Shown: piece after piece, positions 13,374 through 24,756 of the stretch
Layout of the letters: every line of letters starts with the position of its first letter
How positions within the stretch are numbered: the stretch's first letter is position 1
Source: Syncephalis plumigaleata
Lineage: Eukaryota > Zoopagomycota > Zoopagomycetes > Zoopagales > Piptocephalidaceae
Assembly (NCBI GenBank): GCA_025201365.1
Contig: JAIXMF010000003.1
Location: 434,001 to 498,000, forward strand
DNA: 64,000 nucleotides
Reading direction: 5' to 3'
Translations under genes and position numbers: made by a program
Notes under the pieces: model-generated
Database searches by the model: none
What the model saw: the letters and a program-made list of their open reading frames with translations, nothing else
Told to the model about the DNA's origin: nothing

Positions 13374-13859
13374 GTTGTTGTTGTTGTTGTTGCTATTATT
13401 GTTATTATTGATAACACTTGTATTTACTACTAACCCAATAAGCCAAGGCAATGGAATCGTCAATCTTTCGTAGATCATTCTCGAATTCAAGGATATACGC
13501 TCGATGCCAAGGCAGGAATTGGGGAAATCCATGGGTGAAGTTGGCAGGACGGAAATGACGGATAGTGTAACTATTCACATGAAGATTTCATTCATAAGAT
13601 TATCAGTAAACTTCAAATTACAAATGTCTACTTACTTGTCGTATAACGTGGGCGATGGACCTGATTGCAAAAGTTTAATGGCATCGAAATACGTCCGCCT
13701 CTCCTGATGCGAAAGCGTGCGTATTTCCCTTCGCTGCACGACCTTGCTACAACCGTCGAACTGAGCTTCGGCAGATTCCATTAAGCTGCCGCATAGCAGT
13801 AATAGGATGGCTGCTGAAAGCGTGCCAATGTGTGTCGCTCGTTTTATGTGAAACAGCAT
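12041..13859 (-). CDS. Secreted tyrosinase-family oxidase 3, four exons
   Basis: Exons 13859-13636, 13570-13435, 13329-13004 and 12884-12041. The three introns sit after YD(K/N), after the conserved LAYW, and inside SPN(E/D)P; these are the three intron positions shared across the cluster. Signal peptide begins MLFHIKRATHIGTLSAAILL. CuA: RHFRPANFTHG and FLPWHRAYI; CuB region in exons 3-4: PHNQVHISIG and DPVFWGHHSFIDKVWSDW. Note GHH in place of LHH. The C-terminal domain (VILRNHMKVEDVRRSE, YVSPAALINR) is present, with an Arg/Thr-rich linker. The frame is intact over all joins. Intron 2 carries a long AAT/AAC microsatellite. Confidence 0.9.
13336..13410. repeat. Trinucleotide microsatellite in a tyrosinase intron
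   Basis: A run of ATT units passes into GTT units within intron 2 of the third tyrosinase gene. Such runs are length-variable; here it lies wholly in intron and would not alter the protein. Confidence 0.85.
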
Positions 13860-15309
13860 GGTATTGATATGACACGGCAAGTATACTCGAATCTACTAAT
13901 AAATCCAAATGACTTGTACTCAAGAGGCGACTAGTTGTATCGGCAATAATAGTAGCAGGAATAACAACAACAACAATGATGATGATGACGATGACGATGA
14001 CGATGACGATGATATTATTAATAATAACAATAAATTCACGAGATCCTAAATGCAATGACCAGTTGAGTACGCTGTCCTCCGGCTATCCTATTGGCAAGAG
14101 ATGAGATGGAAAGTTAGCGTGTGCTATTTCTCTTTAGCTAGTCGGTTGGTGGCCGCGGCAAGTTTATGTTTGTTTGCTCGTTTGTTTTGTTTTGTCTTGT
14201 TTTTTAACGTGCAAGTATTGTTGGCGCCTGCGACAACAAAACAAAGGACACAAATCAAAGAAAGAAATGGGAAAGTAAAGCGAGCGAACGAACGAGCTAG
14301 CAAGCAAGAAGAACTGATTCGCTTAAATCAATGAGCAATGTGCGGAATCGTATACTTGTTAACTGGCAGTGCGTGTAGCTACAACAAACATTCGAGCGAA
14401 GCTCTGGCCATTTATCTATTCTGCCGCTGGTAACACCATGTGTCTGACAAGGCGTGGCGGCTGCTGTATCATCAATGCACCCTAACAACCGAAAGCGATG
14501 ATGTGGCAATGACGAACGAGAGGTTACTTACCGGATTCGTGGCAAGAAGTAGAAGACAGGGAACTTTTCTCCCGTCAGTCCAATATACGCTGGTGAATAT
14601 CAGTTTAGCGAGGGTAGAGAGGGCATTGACGGCGATTGACGTGTTTGAAGTTACGAGAAATACTCGGTACAAATGTACCAATTTAAATTAATGCTAATGT
14701 TAATGATGAATGCAATAGGGCAATTGTACGTATATTCCCAAACGTTACATAAAATATGGAGATAATTGAAGAAGATCATCAATTAATAATGGCGATGATA
14801 ATGTAATGATAATGGATAGGTCAATTTGAAGCAACTTACTTCTTGGATTCGCGAGTGGATGCATTCATTCATTGTGTGCAAATCATCTCCTGCATAAGCG
14901 TATACATGTAGGTTGCAGAGCAATTAATGATATTTTCACATTATAAACATGCCAATGATGTGATATGTATTCAATGAACGCTACCATCTATGGCATTACT
15001 TGTGAGCGCAGCCTTTCTTGCAAATAAATGATTATAACGGCATTGATGTGTGATGCGTAGAATGTGCATGCATACTTGTACAATAAGCAGGCATTAATGA
15101 TAAGGATTTACCAATGTAATGCAAAGCAAGTGATATCATCTCTTTAAACGGTAATAGCATCTTTATTTCATAGTAGAGATAAACATACGCACACAACCAA
15201 TCAACAAATGAATAAACGAGTTCTCTCTATCTTTCTGTGTGTGTGTGTGTGTGTATTATACGGCTTATATCGCTTATCATTAATTGCTACTCGCGATTGT
15301 AGTAATTAA
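13860..15309. other. Intergenic, no convincing gene
   Basis: Contains GATGAC repeats near 13980-14010, GT repeats near 15238-15254, and short frames on both strands near 14440-14690 that have no recognisable domain. I do not annotate a gene. Confidence 0.45.
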
Positions 15310-16792
15310 TTACTTGCGCCAAGATGCGAATCGACGAGCCAACCGGTTCGTTACATTGCTCGGATCGCTGACCGTGGCGTTCTCCAGTACATCATTGACG
15401 GATGGTGAAAAGCGGCTGACGAGCGTGCTTGCATCATCGTTGGTGCTTGCATCGAGGACAGCTCGTTTATTGCCATTGGTAAGGGTGAACTGCTTGACGT
15501 CCTTCTCTTTGATGAGCTTATCCACGACATCCTCGCGATTGATGAGCGCAGCTGATGAGACCTGCTCGCTGTTGGCGTTGAACTCCTGCGTGGTCTTGAG
15601 CAGTTGAGCCTCAGTTTCACGGGTCTTTCGAACATCTTGGTTGTTGGACCTGAGCCAAGCTTCAGGCACTGGCTTGGAGGAACGTAGCGCCACCAATTCC
15701 GTTCGATCCTCCGGTGGTGGCGTGATATCGCTGGTAGAGGCTAACGTGGTAACCGTGCTATTGGTCTCGCTATCGGCACTATCAGTGGTAGCGGATAATA
15801 GGCTGTTACTGACGCTGCCACTAGACGTCGGTATGAGCGTGGTTGGAGTGGTGGTGGTTCTTATTGGATCGTAGACATAACACAGACTACGCGTGTTAAT
15901 CACATCTCGAACTCGATAGTTGAACGGCGTCAATATGTCATCGAGAGTGGCCGCCGTACCATCGGAGTCGCGACCACCATAATCATTTTGATTAGTGGGC
16001 GATAGCGCTTGCCAATCCGCCCATAGCTTGTCGATAAAGGTGTGATGCAGGAAGAAGACTGGGCTATTATGTACGTTAGAATACCACTAGTAATCAGGCA
16101 TATCGGCTTAATGATAACTTACTCATTCGGACTATACATCGTGGACATGTCGAAACCGATGGAAACGTGGACCTGACCATGAGGAGCACCCTCCAATCGT
16201 TGTCGGAACGTATCATACGGCGTGGAACTAGTGAGCAATGCACGGAGCGCTTGCGGCGAATAGTATGCACCGATTCTATCACCGTTATCCCATCGTCGTT
16301 GTAAACAATGCGGTTGCGGATAGTACGGGCGATAGTTGCGGAACCGGCCATTGGTCACACATTGATCGCCAGGACGGCCGTTGCCACCATACCAGTCGGG
16401 TTGCCATATTGGTGCGAGTTCCGGTGCTTGCGAATCGTGGGACCAATCCCAATACGGAATGACAATGGATGGATTGACCGTTCGTAAAACTCGTTGAAAT
16501 TCCATCAGGTAGGCTCGATGCCAGGTGAAGAACCATGGCCAACCATGCGCTGCAAATCTCGCGTTGTAATGCTGCCGGATAGTCTGTCGTAGTCGTTCGG
16601 TTGCGGTCGCGATTGCAGTGTAACGATTGCGTTAAAGTAAGCATCACGTTCCGCAGTGGTTAGATCACGGATTTCCTTGCGCCTCTGAATGGTTTGGCAT
16701 CCTTGGCCATTGGTAGTAGGGACACAGTATGCGGCGTATACGACACTCGTGGCGAGTAAACACAGAAATGTACAGTTTTGCAATAACTTCAT
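15310..16792 (-). CDS. Secreted tyrosinase-family oxidase 4 (one frame break near the start of the copper domain)
   Basis: Starts at 16792 with a signal peptide ([20 protein letters not shown]). The intron that follows YD(x) in paralogues 2, 3 and 5 is missing here, and at that place (about 16590-16600) the frame shifts by one base, as if the intron were lost imprecisely or a base miscalled. Beyond it the domain is complete: [48 protein letters not shown]. One intron (16122-16064) splits SPN(E/D)P before [17 protein letters not shown] Ser/Thr-rich linker precedes the C-terminal domain ([30 protein letters not shown]). It could be functional or newly broken. Confidence 0.85.
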
Positions 16793-17339
16793 GATTTCGA
16801 CATGGACGAGTGGATGAGTGAATAAACAACGTTAGCAACAGCAATGAGTAATGTTTGCAAATGATTCAAATGCTAAAAAGTAATTTCCAATTGTATAATT
16901 ATACAATCGAATGAATGGTATGCGAATGATATGAGGAGATGCTTGAGTGCTAAATAATACTGACAACGAGTATGGTGCTAAAGCGGTGGCTATTTATTTC
17001 AATATTGTGACTGGCATCTCGTATTACATAGGCGATCGAATGCGCGAATTTTTTAGTGGCGCTACTATTGTTGATGTCGTTTGACAATTCACCGATATGC
17101 GTGAATTTCTCGTGTCACCCATTGTGAGCAATTTACATGGACAACGGCCTTGTGCATGGGGATACGTAATAAAATTGGTGCACAAGACTTTCACTAATAA
17201 CTATAGAGAACTCCACTATAAGCAATCTATTTTAAGCGAGTTTATTATTATAATTCTCTCAACGAATAGCTAGAATATAGATAGATATATAGATATATAA
17301 CCAATCGTAATACAATGATGTATTTTAGTCATGTTATAT
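16793..17339. other. Intergenic, no gene seen
   Basis: AT-rich spacer between tyrosinases 4 and 5, with ATAG/ATAT runs near 17275-17300. Confidence 0.45.
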
Positions 17340-19098
17340 TTATAAATTGTTACTATTGTATGCTCCTTTTCCCACTACGCTATTTGCGTCTTGTAGCGCC
17401 TGCGCTGAATTGCTAATCCGTGGAAGTGATTGCATACGACGATAGACCTCTGAATAGATGGTTTGTGCAACAGACCTGCCGCTGACATTTACATTGACGG
17501 ACACGTCAACTTTGACGCCATTCTTGGTCGCCACGAAGCGTTTGTAATTGGCCGAAAGACTGGCGAGGAGATCACCTCGGTTGATTAACGAAGCCGGTGA
17601 AATGTAGGAATCCTCTGGTTCAATGATATAGTCAAGGTGCGAAGCGTTTGTTCAATAGCGCGAACCTTCGTTGCTTGATGATTATTCATGGTGATCCATT
17701 CCTCGGGGAGTGGCTTGCACGAACGAAGTGCAACAAGATTAGTTCGGTCGTTGGGAGCGGGAAGTACGACCGTAGCATTCGAGGTGGCAGTCGGTGCCGT
17801 GACCATAACTGGATTCTGTGTTGAGTCGGTCGAGGCATCATTATGCCCAGATTCAGCATCTGCACGTCTCCAATGGCGACGGCCATGTCGCATTCTTTGG
17901 AAGAAATCGTCCATCTGCTGGCGCCAGTTTGCCCATGGATTATTAGGACGAGGAGCAGGAACAGGCACTGGAGTAGGAGTAGGCATTGGAGCAGGAGCAG
18001 ATTGTGGAGCGGGAGTAGGCACTGGCGCAGGAGTAGGCACTGGAGCGGGAGTAGGCGCAGGAGTAGGTGCTGGCTGTGGAGCGGGAGTAGGTGCTGGAAC
18101 TGGTGCTGGCTGTGGCACTGGTGCTGGAGATGGAGTAGGTGGCAAAGTAGTAAATGACTCGTACACATAACAAAGATTACGTGTGTCGAGCACATCGTTG
18201 ACAGTGTAGGACCAAGGTGATAGAACATCAGTTACAAGTGCTGGCCTATTATTAGCATTGGTGCCACCGTAGTCGCGTGCATTTTTAGTCGACATGGCTT
18301 GCCAGTCCGCCCAAAGTTTGTCGACGAAGGCATGGTGCAAGAAGAAGATGGGATCATTGGGACTGTACATAGTATTCATGTCACCGCCAATATTTACGTG
18401 AATCTGACCGTGTGGTGGCGCTTCAATCTGACTGCGATACTCGTCGTAGCTGTTGGTGTTCTGTCGAATGGCGGCCAACATTTCTGGCGAGTAGAAGGCA
18501 GATATTTCCGAGCTAGAGTCGAACTGGCGTCGAAGACAATGCTGTTGCGGATACCACGGACGATAACCGACGAATTTGCCATCGATGACACAGCCGTCGC
18601 TTGATCGTCCATTTCCACCGTACCAAGTGGACTGGAAGATCGGCGATCTTTCGGGTGCTTGCGAGTCGGCCGCCCAATCCCAGTACGGAATGACGATGGA
18701 TGGATTGATACTTTGCAGCATCTTCTCGAATTCGCGAAGATACGCGCGATGCCAAGGGAAGAATTGCGGATATCCATGAGCGGTTGCGCGAACATTCCAA
18801 TGAGTAAGTGACAGGCTATGAAGGTATGTAAGAAAAAGTATTAGCAAATGTGTATGATTTGTATGAGATTATCATCAGTATAGTTTTCAACTTACGCATC
18901 CCATCGATTTGGCTGTCGACCGGTTTGGAGTTGTATAATTGCATTCCAATAGTTGGCTCGCTCTTGATCGCTAAGTAGACGAATCTCACGTCGCGTGACA
19001 ATCTGGGAGCATCGTTGCAATTGAGCATCGACCATAGGCTGGCCCGGTTGCCATAGATTTGTCGTGATTGCAGCCACAACAAGGAGGATTTTGTACAT
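17340..19098 (-). CDS. Secreted tyrosinase-family oxidase 5 with Pro-Ala-Pro linker
   Basis: Exons 19098-18896 and 18815-17340, joined by GTAAGT/ATAG within RWDA|LSLTHWN. Signal peptide begins [16 protein letters not shown]. Cu[13 protein letters not shown] and FFPWHRAYL; Cu[13 protein letters not shown] and [19 protein letters not shown] linker of [11 protein letters not shown] repeats (about residues 290-360) looks like a rigid spacer typical of wall or matrix proteins. The C-terminal domain begins [20 protein letters not shown], then the frame shifts by one base near 17635 beside a CC pair and resumes as [11 protein letters not shown] through to the stop at 17340. Domain conservation on both sides argues for a base-call error or very recent change. 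Confidence 0.87.
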
Positions 19099-20343
19099 TT
19101 TTGTTATAATCCAATTGTTACAATAGAATGAAAGGTTCGTTGAAACAAATAGGAATTTGCACTTGTTACAAATTGCGCTAGACCAGCTGATGACAATAAA
19201 ATATGCAAAAGAAAGAAGCCTAATATTAAACGGATAGAATGATGGCAGACGAATGAATGATGGTAGATCAGGTTCAAGAAATTAAAAAAATAAGCAGACT
19301 ATATAGTAGTCGAGAAGGGAGGAGGAGTCATCTTTCTTTGCGTGCTTAGTCAAATGCGCGCGCGCGCGCGGATTGACCATGTAGCGAGCAGCACTCCGTA
19401 GTAAATCCATGTCATGCGGTCAGCTATAATCGCCAATCATTCGGCGAATACAAAGTGAACAGGCTATAATGGCGGCATCTCGTCTAGACAAGCTGCAGTA
19501 TCGAGCATCACGCGAATGCTGAGGAGAACTGCGTGGAAATCCATACCGTACTATCCTTTCATGTGGAGTCGAGCTGTGAAGTAGGGAAGCAAGTCACTTT
19601 TTTTCTGCAGAAGATGCACACGTAAAATAGACAGTGTGACCATTAGAGTCAAGCATTGACCACCGTTAATTGGCAACGACGATGAAGTGCATGCAAAGGT
19701 CATGTGTATGATTATGTGTGTGTGTGTGTGATAAATCTCAAACACTTCTTACGCCGAGCTCGCTACGCGACGATAGATATACGCAATGTACTTGAATCGT
19801 ATGCCAAGTGCTATTTATAATCATTGAAGGGGAGTAGCTTACAATTTTGATTCTTTTCTTGCTTGCCCTTAGTGTTACCGAGCATATAATGATTCATTGC
19901 TGTGCAAGCCGCTCCCTAAAAATAAATTCACGCATGCTTGAATCATACAAAGTGATGTGCATCTGGTGCACGCATTATAGTACAGAACTGCAACTAGCAC
20001 TCCATCATTATCATCAGTATTGCGGTGGTCGTTTAAAGGAGTAAACATGTGCTCTAGTAAGGATCAACATTAAATTGATAGGTATATGGGTTTATAGTTC
20101 AATTCTATGTTCAACGACTAGTGCGTATAACAACGTAACGTGCAATGTTATCAGTTACTTGTGTCCTCATTCTTGAACTACTATGTAGTATTATCAATAG
20201 CTAATACACTCGTCTATTCAAGTATGATTAATCTGTTAACTAAACTAGGTTGATAGTGATAATAAAGCCGTTCTACAAAAATACTACTATAATTTATTTC
20301 TATAAACTATTTAGTACGCCCTAAAATCAATATGTATAATTGC
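19099..20343. other. Intergenic, no gene seen
   Basis: Contains an alternating CG run of about 14 bases at 19357-19370, unusual in this AT-rich DNA, and a TG run near 19715-19730. No coding signal recognised. Confidence 0.45.
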
Positions 20344-21968
20344 TTATTTGGACTGCTGCTTCTTCATGCGCTCGACACCTTCTTTACCGATCAATGGCAG
20401 TAGAGCGTTAAGGTTATTGTTGCCATTTGATCCACCAAGGGAAAGATTAATGGAAAGCGATAGCGAGGCCTTCTTGACTAATGAGTCGATTATATTGGCA
20501 CTAGGAGGACCATCCGGTGTTTGCAAAATACATCTCTTATTGCCTCGTGTGGCCGTGAAAGTCGACTGTTTCTCCGCAATATTTTGCAGTAGGTCCTTGC
20601 GATTAGCCAATGCTGCCGGCGACACATAGCCATCCAGTTTGTTGACTTTCGAATAAATTCGCGACACTTTTGCTCGCTTTCACGAAATTCAGTGACATTG
20701 CCATTGCCCATACGAATGTATTCTTCAGGCGCCGGTAGAATATCACGTAGCTGGAATAGCTCGGCTCGGTCGTCAGCAGATGGCAAAGCGTTCCTCTCCT
20801 CCTCCTCGGATAGTGTGACCATCTTTGTCTTGATACTCACCTTCACCTTCACCTTCACCTTCACCAGCATTGTTGCTACTACCTTGTTGCTGCGACGAGC
20901 GAATCTGGGTGTATAAAGGTGTCATACGTGTAGCAAAGTTGTTCGAAATCCATCACAGATCCGGCTGTACGTCCAAGTAAATCCAAGTTGTCATTGAGAT
21001 TCGCATCATTACCATTCGAGTTAAGACCATTGTAGGCGTGCATTCTACGGGCCCTATCGGCAACCTGCCAACTTGCCCAGATTCTATCGACATTAGAATG
21101 GTGTACCCAAAATAATGGACTAGCATAATGGTGTTAGCATTACATTTACGCTAATGCCAAGGATAAAAGAAAGGCACTCGATATTACTTACTCGTTTGGA
21201 CTGGCCATTCCAGCAAAATCAGCACCAATCCTGATATGTACTTGTGCATGGGGTACATCCTCTAATTGCACCCTAAAATCGTTATAATCAGATAGGCCAA
21301 CTAATCGTTCGATATCCTCGGGTGGAACGAACGAAGAAATAGCGCCATTGCTATTAAAGCTTCGGGTAAGACACCCTCATTGGGATAATGCGTCATCCAG
21401 TCGGAGAATTTACCATCGGTAACGCAATCACCTCGTCCGTCACCGCCAAACCAATCGCGATTGAAAATGATGGAGCCTGCCGGATTCTGCGAATCAGCAC
21501 TCCAATTCTATTATACAATTAGGTAAGCGGAATGCTTCATACTGTCAGTAGTAGCAAGCTAGTTACCCAGTACGGCACCATCATTCCTGCACCGCTGCTT
21601 GTCCTTTGTAAGGCTTGCTCGAATTCGAGAAGTAACGCACGATGCCATGGTAAGAATTTCGCATTATGATGTGCAGGTCCTGCTGCATCCAAATGCTTTT
21701 TCGTAAATCTAATTATGTTAAAAAGCGTGATTTTCATTAGTGTTTCGCATAGCTATAGTGTACCATTGTTAAATTACCCGTCATAAGTATTGGGACGTGG
21801 AGTTGCATTTTGTAGTTCACGAACAGCTTCGAAAAATCTAAAAACGTCACTACCAAGACTTTTGATGTCACGACGTATTCTACCACTTGCGCATCCCTGG
21901 CCTGCGACATCCAATGGGACAGAAATCAACACTGCAACTGCCACTAGGGAATAAGCTTTTCTCCACAT
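20344..21968 (-). CDS. Tyrosinase-family oxidase 6, divergent, several frame breaks
   Basis: Exons 21968-21778, 21708-21567, 21511 to about 21193, then 21119 onward; introns at all three cluster positions. Signal peptide MWRKAYSLVAVAVLISV. CuA: HLDAAGPAHH and FLPWHRALL; CuB: VPHAQVHIRIGADF and DPLFWVHHSNVDRIWASW. The CuB helix (VDRIW) and lower similarity make it the most divergent member. The frame changes near 21395 beside a GGG run, again after CYTYDTFIH near 20880-20910, and near 20665; the C-terminal domain (PEEYIRMGNGNVTEFRESEQ, YVSPAALANRKD) is otherwise whole. An internal tract of AAGGTG repeats lies at about 20838-20866. Confidence 0.75.
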
Positions 21969-22839
21969 GATGACGCTTAGCTATTTAGTAGCAATAGCAA
22001 TAACTATAATAATAGAAAGAATTAAAATAAAGACAAAGGTACGAGTAGAGGCAAGTCTGAACGATAAAAGTAAATAAAAGTTGCACTACGATATAATTTG
22101 ATAGAATTGAGTGCGGAGGAATATAACAAAAAAAAGTGAATAATAAGTCGTATATCACGCACGTTAACTATGTAGGCCAGACTTTATATCGCTTGTCTAA
22201 GGGCATCGTTTATCGACGAACAAAGGCCGCGCAAGCCACCATTACACACTGGAAAATACGGGTTCATACAAGCATTGCTGGCATAGTAGGATGATATGCC
22301 TTATTCCATTTCCGATAGGTGGCTTGTCATTCACGTTGTGTGCGTGCATGTAAAAACCCGTTCGAACCCAAAGTGAATGAAATTGACAGCTTGAAGTAGA
22401 ATAGCGACAGAGAGAGAGGGAGAGGAAGGGAGAGGAAAAAGGCGCACTTGCTGCATGAGTGATTTACACGCATTTCACCGACTTTACAGGAAGGAACATC
22501 CATTGTTGCCCTATTAAGAAGCCATGCCTACCATAAGTTCATCGTCATGCGTTGCTTTGTCGCATGCATGTTCAGCGATTGGATCTTTATTTAGCGCATT
22601 TGCTATTTACCATTATTTCCACTAATTACATGCGTGTGTGCGTGCGTATGTTCATCTATCAATAGTAATAATAACAAGGAATAACAAGTATTTTATTGTT
22701 GTTGTTGTTGTTGTTGTTGTTGGTGTGTGTTGTTTGTAATTAAAACGTACAATGCAAATATGAATGTGTATATAGAGTTGTAATGTCATTGTTATTCAAT
22801 GAATGCGAGATACAATGATTGATGTGTCGAGTAATGTGA
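21969..22839. other. Intergenic, no gene seen
   Basis: Spacer with a TTG run at about 22697-22722 and purine-rich GAGAGG near 22410-22440. No gene recognised. Confidence 0.45.
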
Positions 22840-23555
22840 TCATGGCGTACATTCCGGTAGATGACGACTGATCACGGCTTTCTGGTCTAAAAAGTCGCTA
22901 GCTCGGAATAATGTGCGTATATTTCCATTGGTAATCGATAGTATATTATGCGTCTGCGCAATCAGTTCTAACATCTCAGGCCGATTAATCAATGCAGCCG
23001 GTGAGACGTAATCAGAATTCGAATTAATTTCCTGAGTGAAATAGCGCATTAATTTCTCTGCTTCTACGACTGTCTTCTTGTTAAGATGATTCATTCGAAT
23101 GTAGTCATCAGGAATTGGTACGGTGTCACGCAATGCTACTAGTTCTTCACGATCATGCGGATCCGGTAATATGGGCGTTGTCAAATTCTCCTGGTCAATA
23201 GCCTCGATACCAGTACAAATGGATATGTTGCGCAGTATTGACGGCGAGGTGAGAATACCAATCATCTTGTCGTAATTGTGGTCACTTTGTGATACTGGCA
23301 TTTTGCCATATTCGTAGCACAAGTCTTGCGTACGAAATACTTCCTCCACTCGATAGCCGAATGGTGCGATTATATCAGATATCTTGGCCGTAACTCCCTT
23401 TTCGTCTCGACCACCGTAAGAGCGTGCATTCGACATACGTAACGCCTGCCAATCCGCCCATAGCTTGTCGATAAAGCCGTGGTGCAACCAGAATAATGGA
23501 CTATTTAGATTTAGGACATTGTTAATGCTTACTCCACATCATTATCGCTGTCTTC

Positions 23556-23586
<31 letters not shown>

Positions 23587-24405
23587 TTCACTTACTCGTT
23601 TGCCGTGTACATTGTTCGAAAGTCGCCACCGACTGAATTATGAACCTGCGCATGTGGTTTCGCCTCTAACATACGACGGAACTTGTCATAATTCGTCGAT
23701 ACAACTAGTAAGGCTTTGATGGCCTCCGGGGAAGAGAACGCGACATTTCCCGTCATTATCGAAGCGTCTATTCAGGCAGCGCGTGTCGGATAAATCACCT
23801 GCCAATTGGCAAATTGACCATCAATAAGGCAGGTATCATTCTCGCGACCGTTCCCACCGAACATACTTTCCGTGAACACTTGCGATACTCGGGAGCCTGC
23901 GAATCCAACGACCAATCCTAATTGATAGAGAATGGTTAAATGTCAAATAAACATTCGTCGTGTCTTCTCCTTTTACCTACCCAGTAAGGAAGCATTACAG
24001 AGGGATTGACACGTTGTAATTCCTTTTCAAATCGCGAAGATACGCTCGATGCCATGGAAAGAATTGAGGCGAATTGTGAGCGACATACCTGTTGTCATAA
24101 TGTATCTTTGCATATCTAGGTGTCTCCGATTAATTAGCACATCCGCACTATAATGATGTACGTCATAATCCCACGCTTACCTGTCATACGTCGAGGGACG
24201 AGGTCCTCTCTTTAACGCCTTAACAGCTTGGAAAAAATCGTTTCTTTGCTTTACGCTCATGGAGTATATTTCCGGTCGTTCTCGAATAGTATTGCACACT
24301 TCTGCATTTACAAAAACGCATGATCATCCATTAAAATGGCATAGAGCTGGTATAAAGAATACCGGTTAGTACAAGTTTACACGTCCATACATTACGGTAC
24401 ATCAT
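22840..24405 (-). CDS. Tyrosinase-family oxidase 7, multiple frame breaks, possibly a pseudogene
   Basis: Exon pieces: about 24405-24181 (start uncertain; MMYRNVWTCKLVL in one frame, VNAEVCNTIRERPEIYSM in the next), 24088-23981 ([18 protein letters not shown]), 23929-23596 (DWSLDSQAPE ... PHAQVHNSVGGDFRTMYTANE) and 23500-22840 ([18 protein letters not shown] ... C-terminal domain with IPDDYIRMNHLNKKTVVEAE and YVSPAALINRPE). All three cluster introns are present with good splice sites. At least four one-base frame changes fall in exons 1-3, several at homopolymers, while the last exon is intact. Copper ligands are kept. It may be decaying, or the sequence may be poor. Confidence 0.72.
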
Positions 24406-24756
24406 TGTGATCTATGAGCACGATGAACGTGGCAGACATTGCTGTGGGAATTAAAGACATCGTATTTGTTGACACTTTCAATACATTGTCGCATTTATAT
24501 ACCTTACAAGTATCATTAACTAGTCGTCATTATCATCATCATCGCATCATCGCTTATGCCAATATTGCCTATTAATTTTTATTTTATTACTAGCTAATTA
24601 ACTAATCTAATTATCTCGCGGTAACTTGCAGTATTAGTCTGCAATATGTGGCACACCACCACGATCATCATCATCATCTTATTGGATCAAATAAAAAGGC
24701 TATGACGTATTCTCGTCATTCCACCTGTGATGTAATGTTTTAATTTATTTATAATT
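24406..24756. other. Short intergenic stretch between tyrosinases 7 and 8
   Basis: AT-rich with TCATCATCATC runs near 24530-24545 and 24663-24680. No gene seen. Confidence 0.45.

Noticed and set aside
14101-14691. Possible small gene between tyrosinases 3 and 4
   Set aside because: Frames on both strands are under 85 codons, mutually overlapping, and without conserved motifs.
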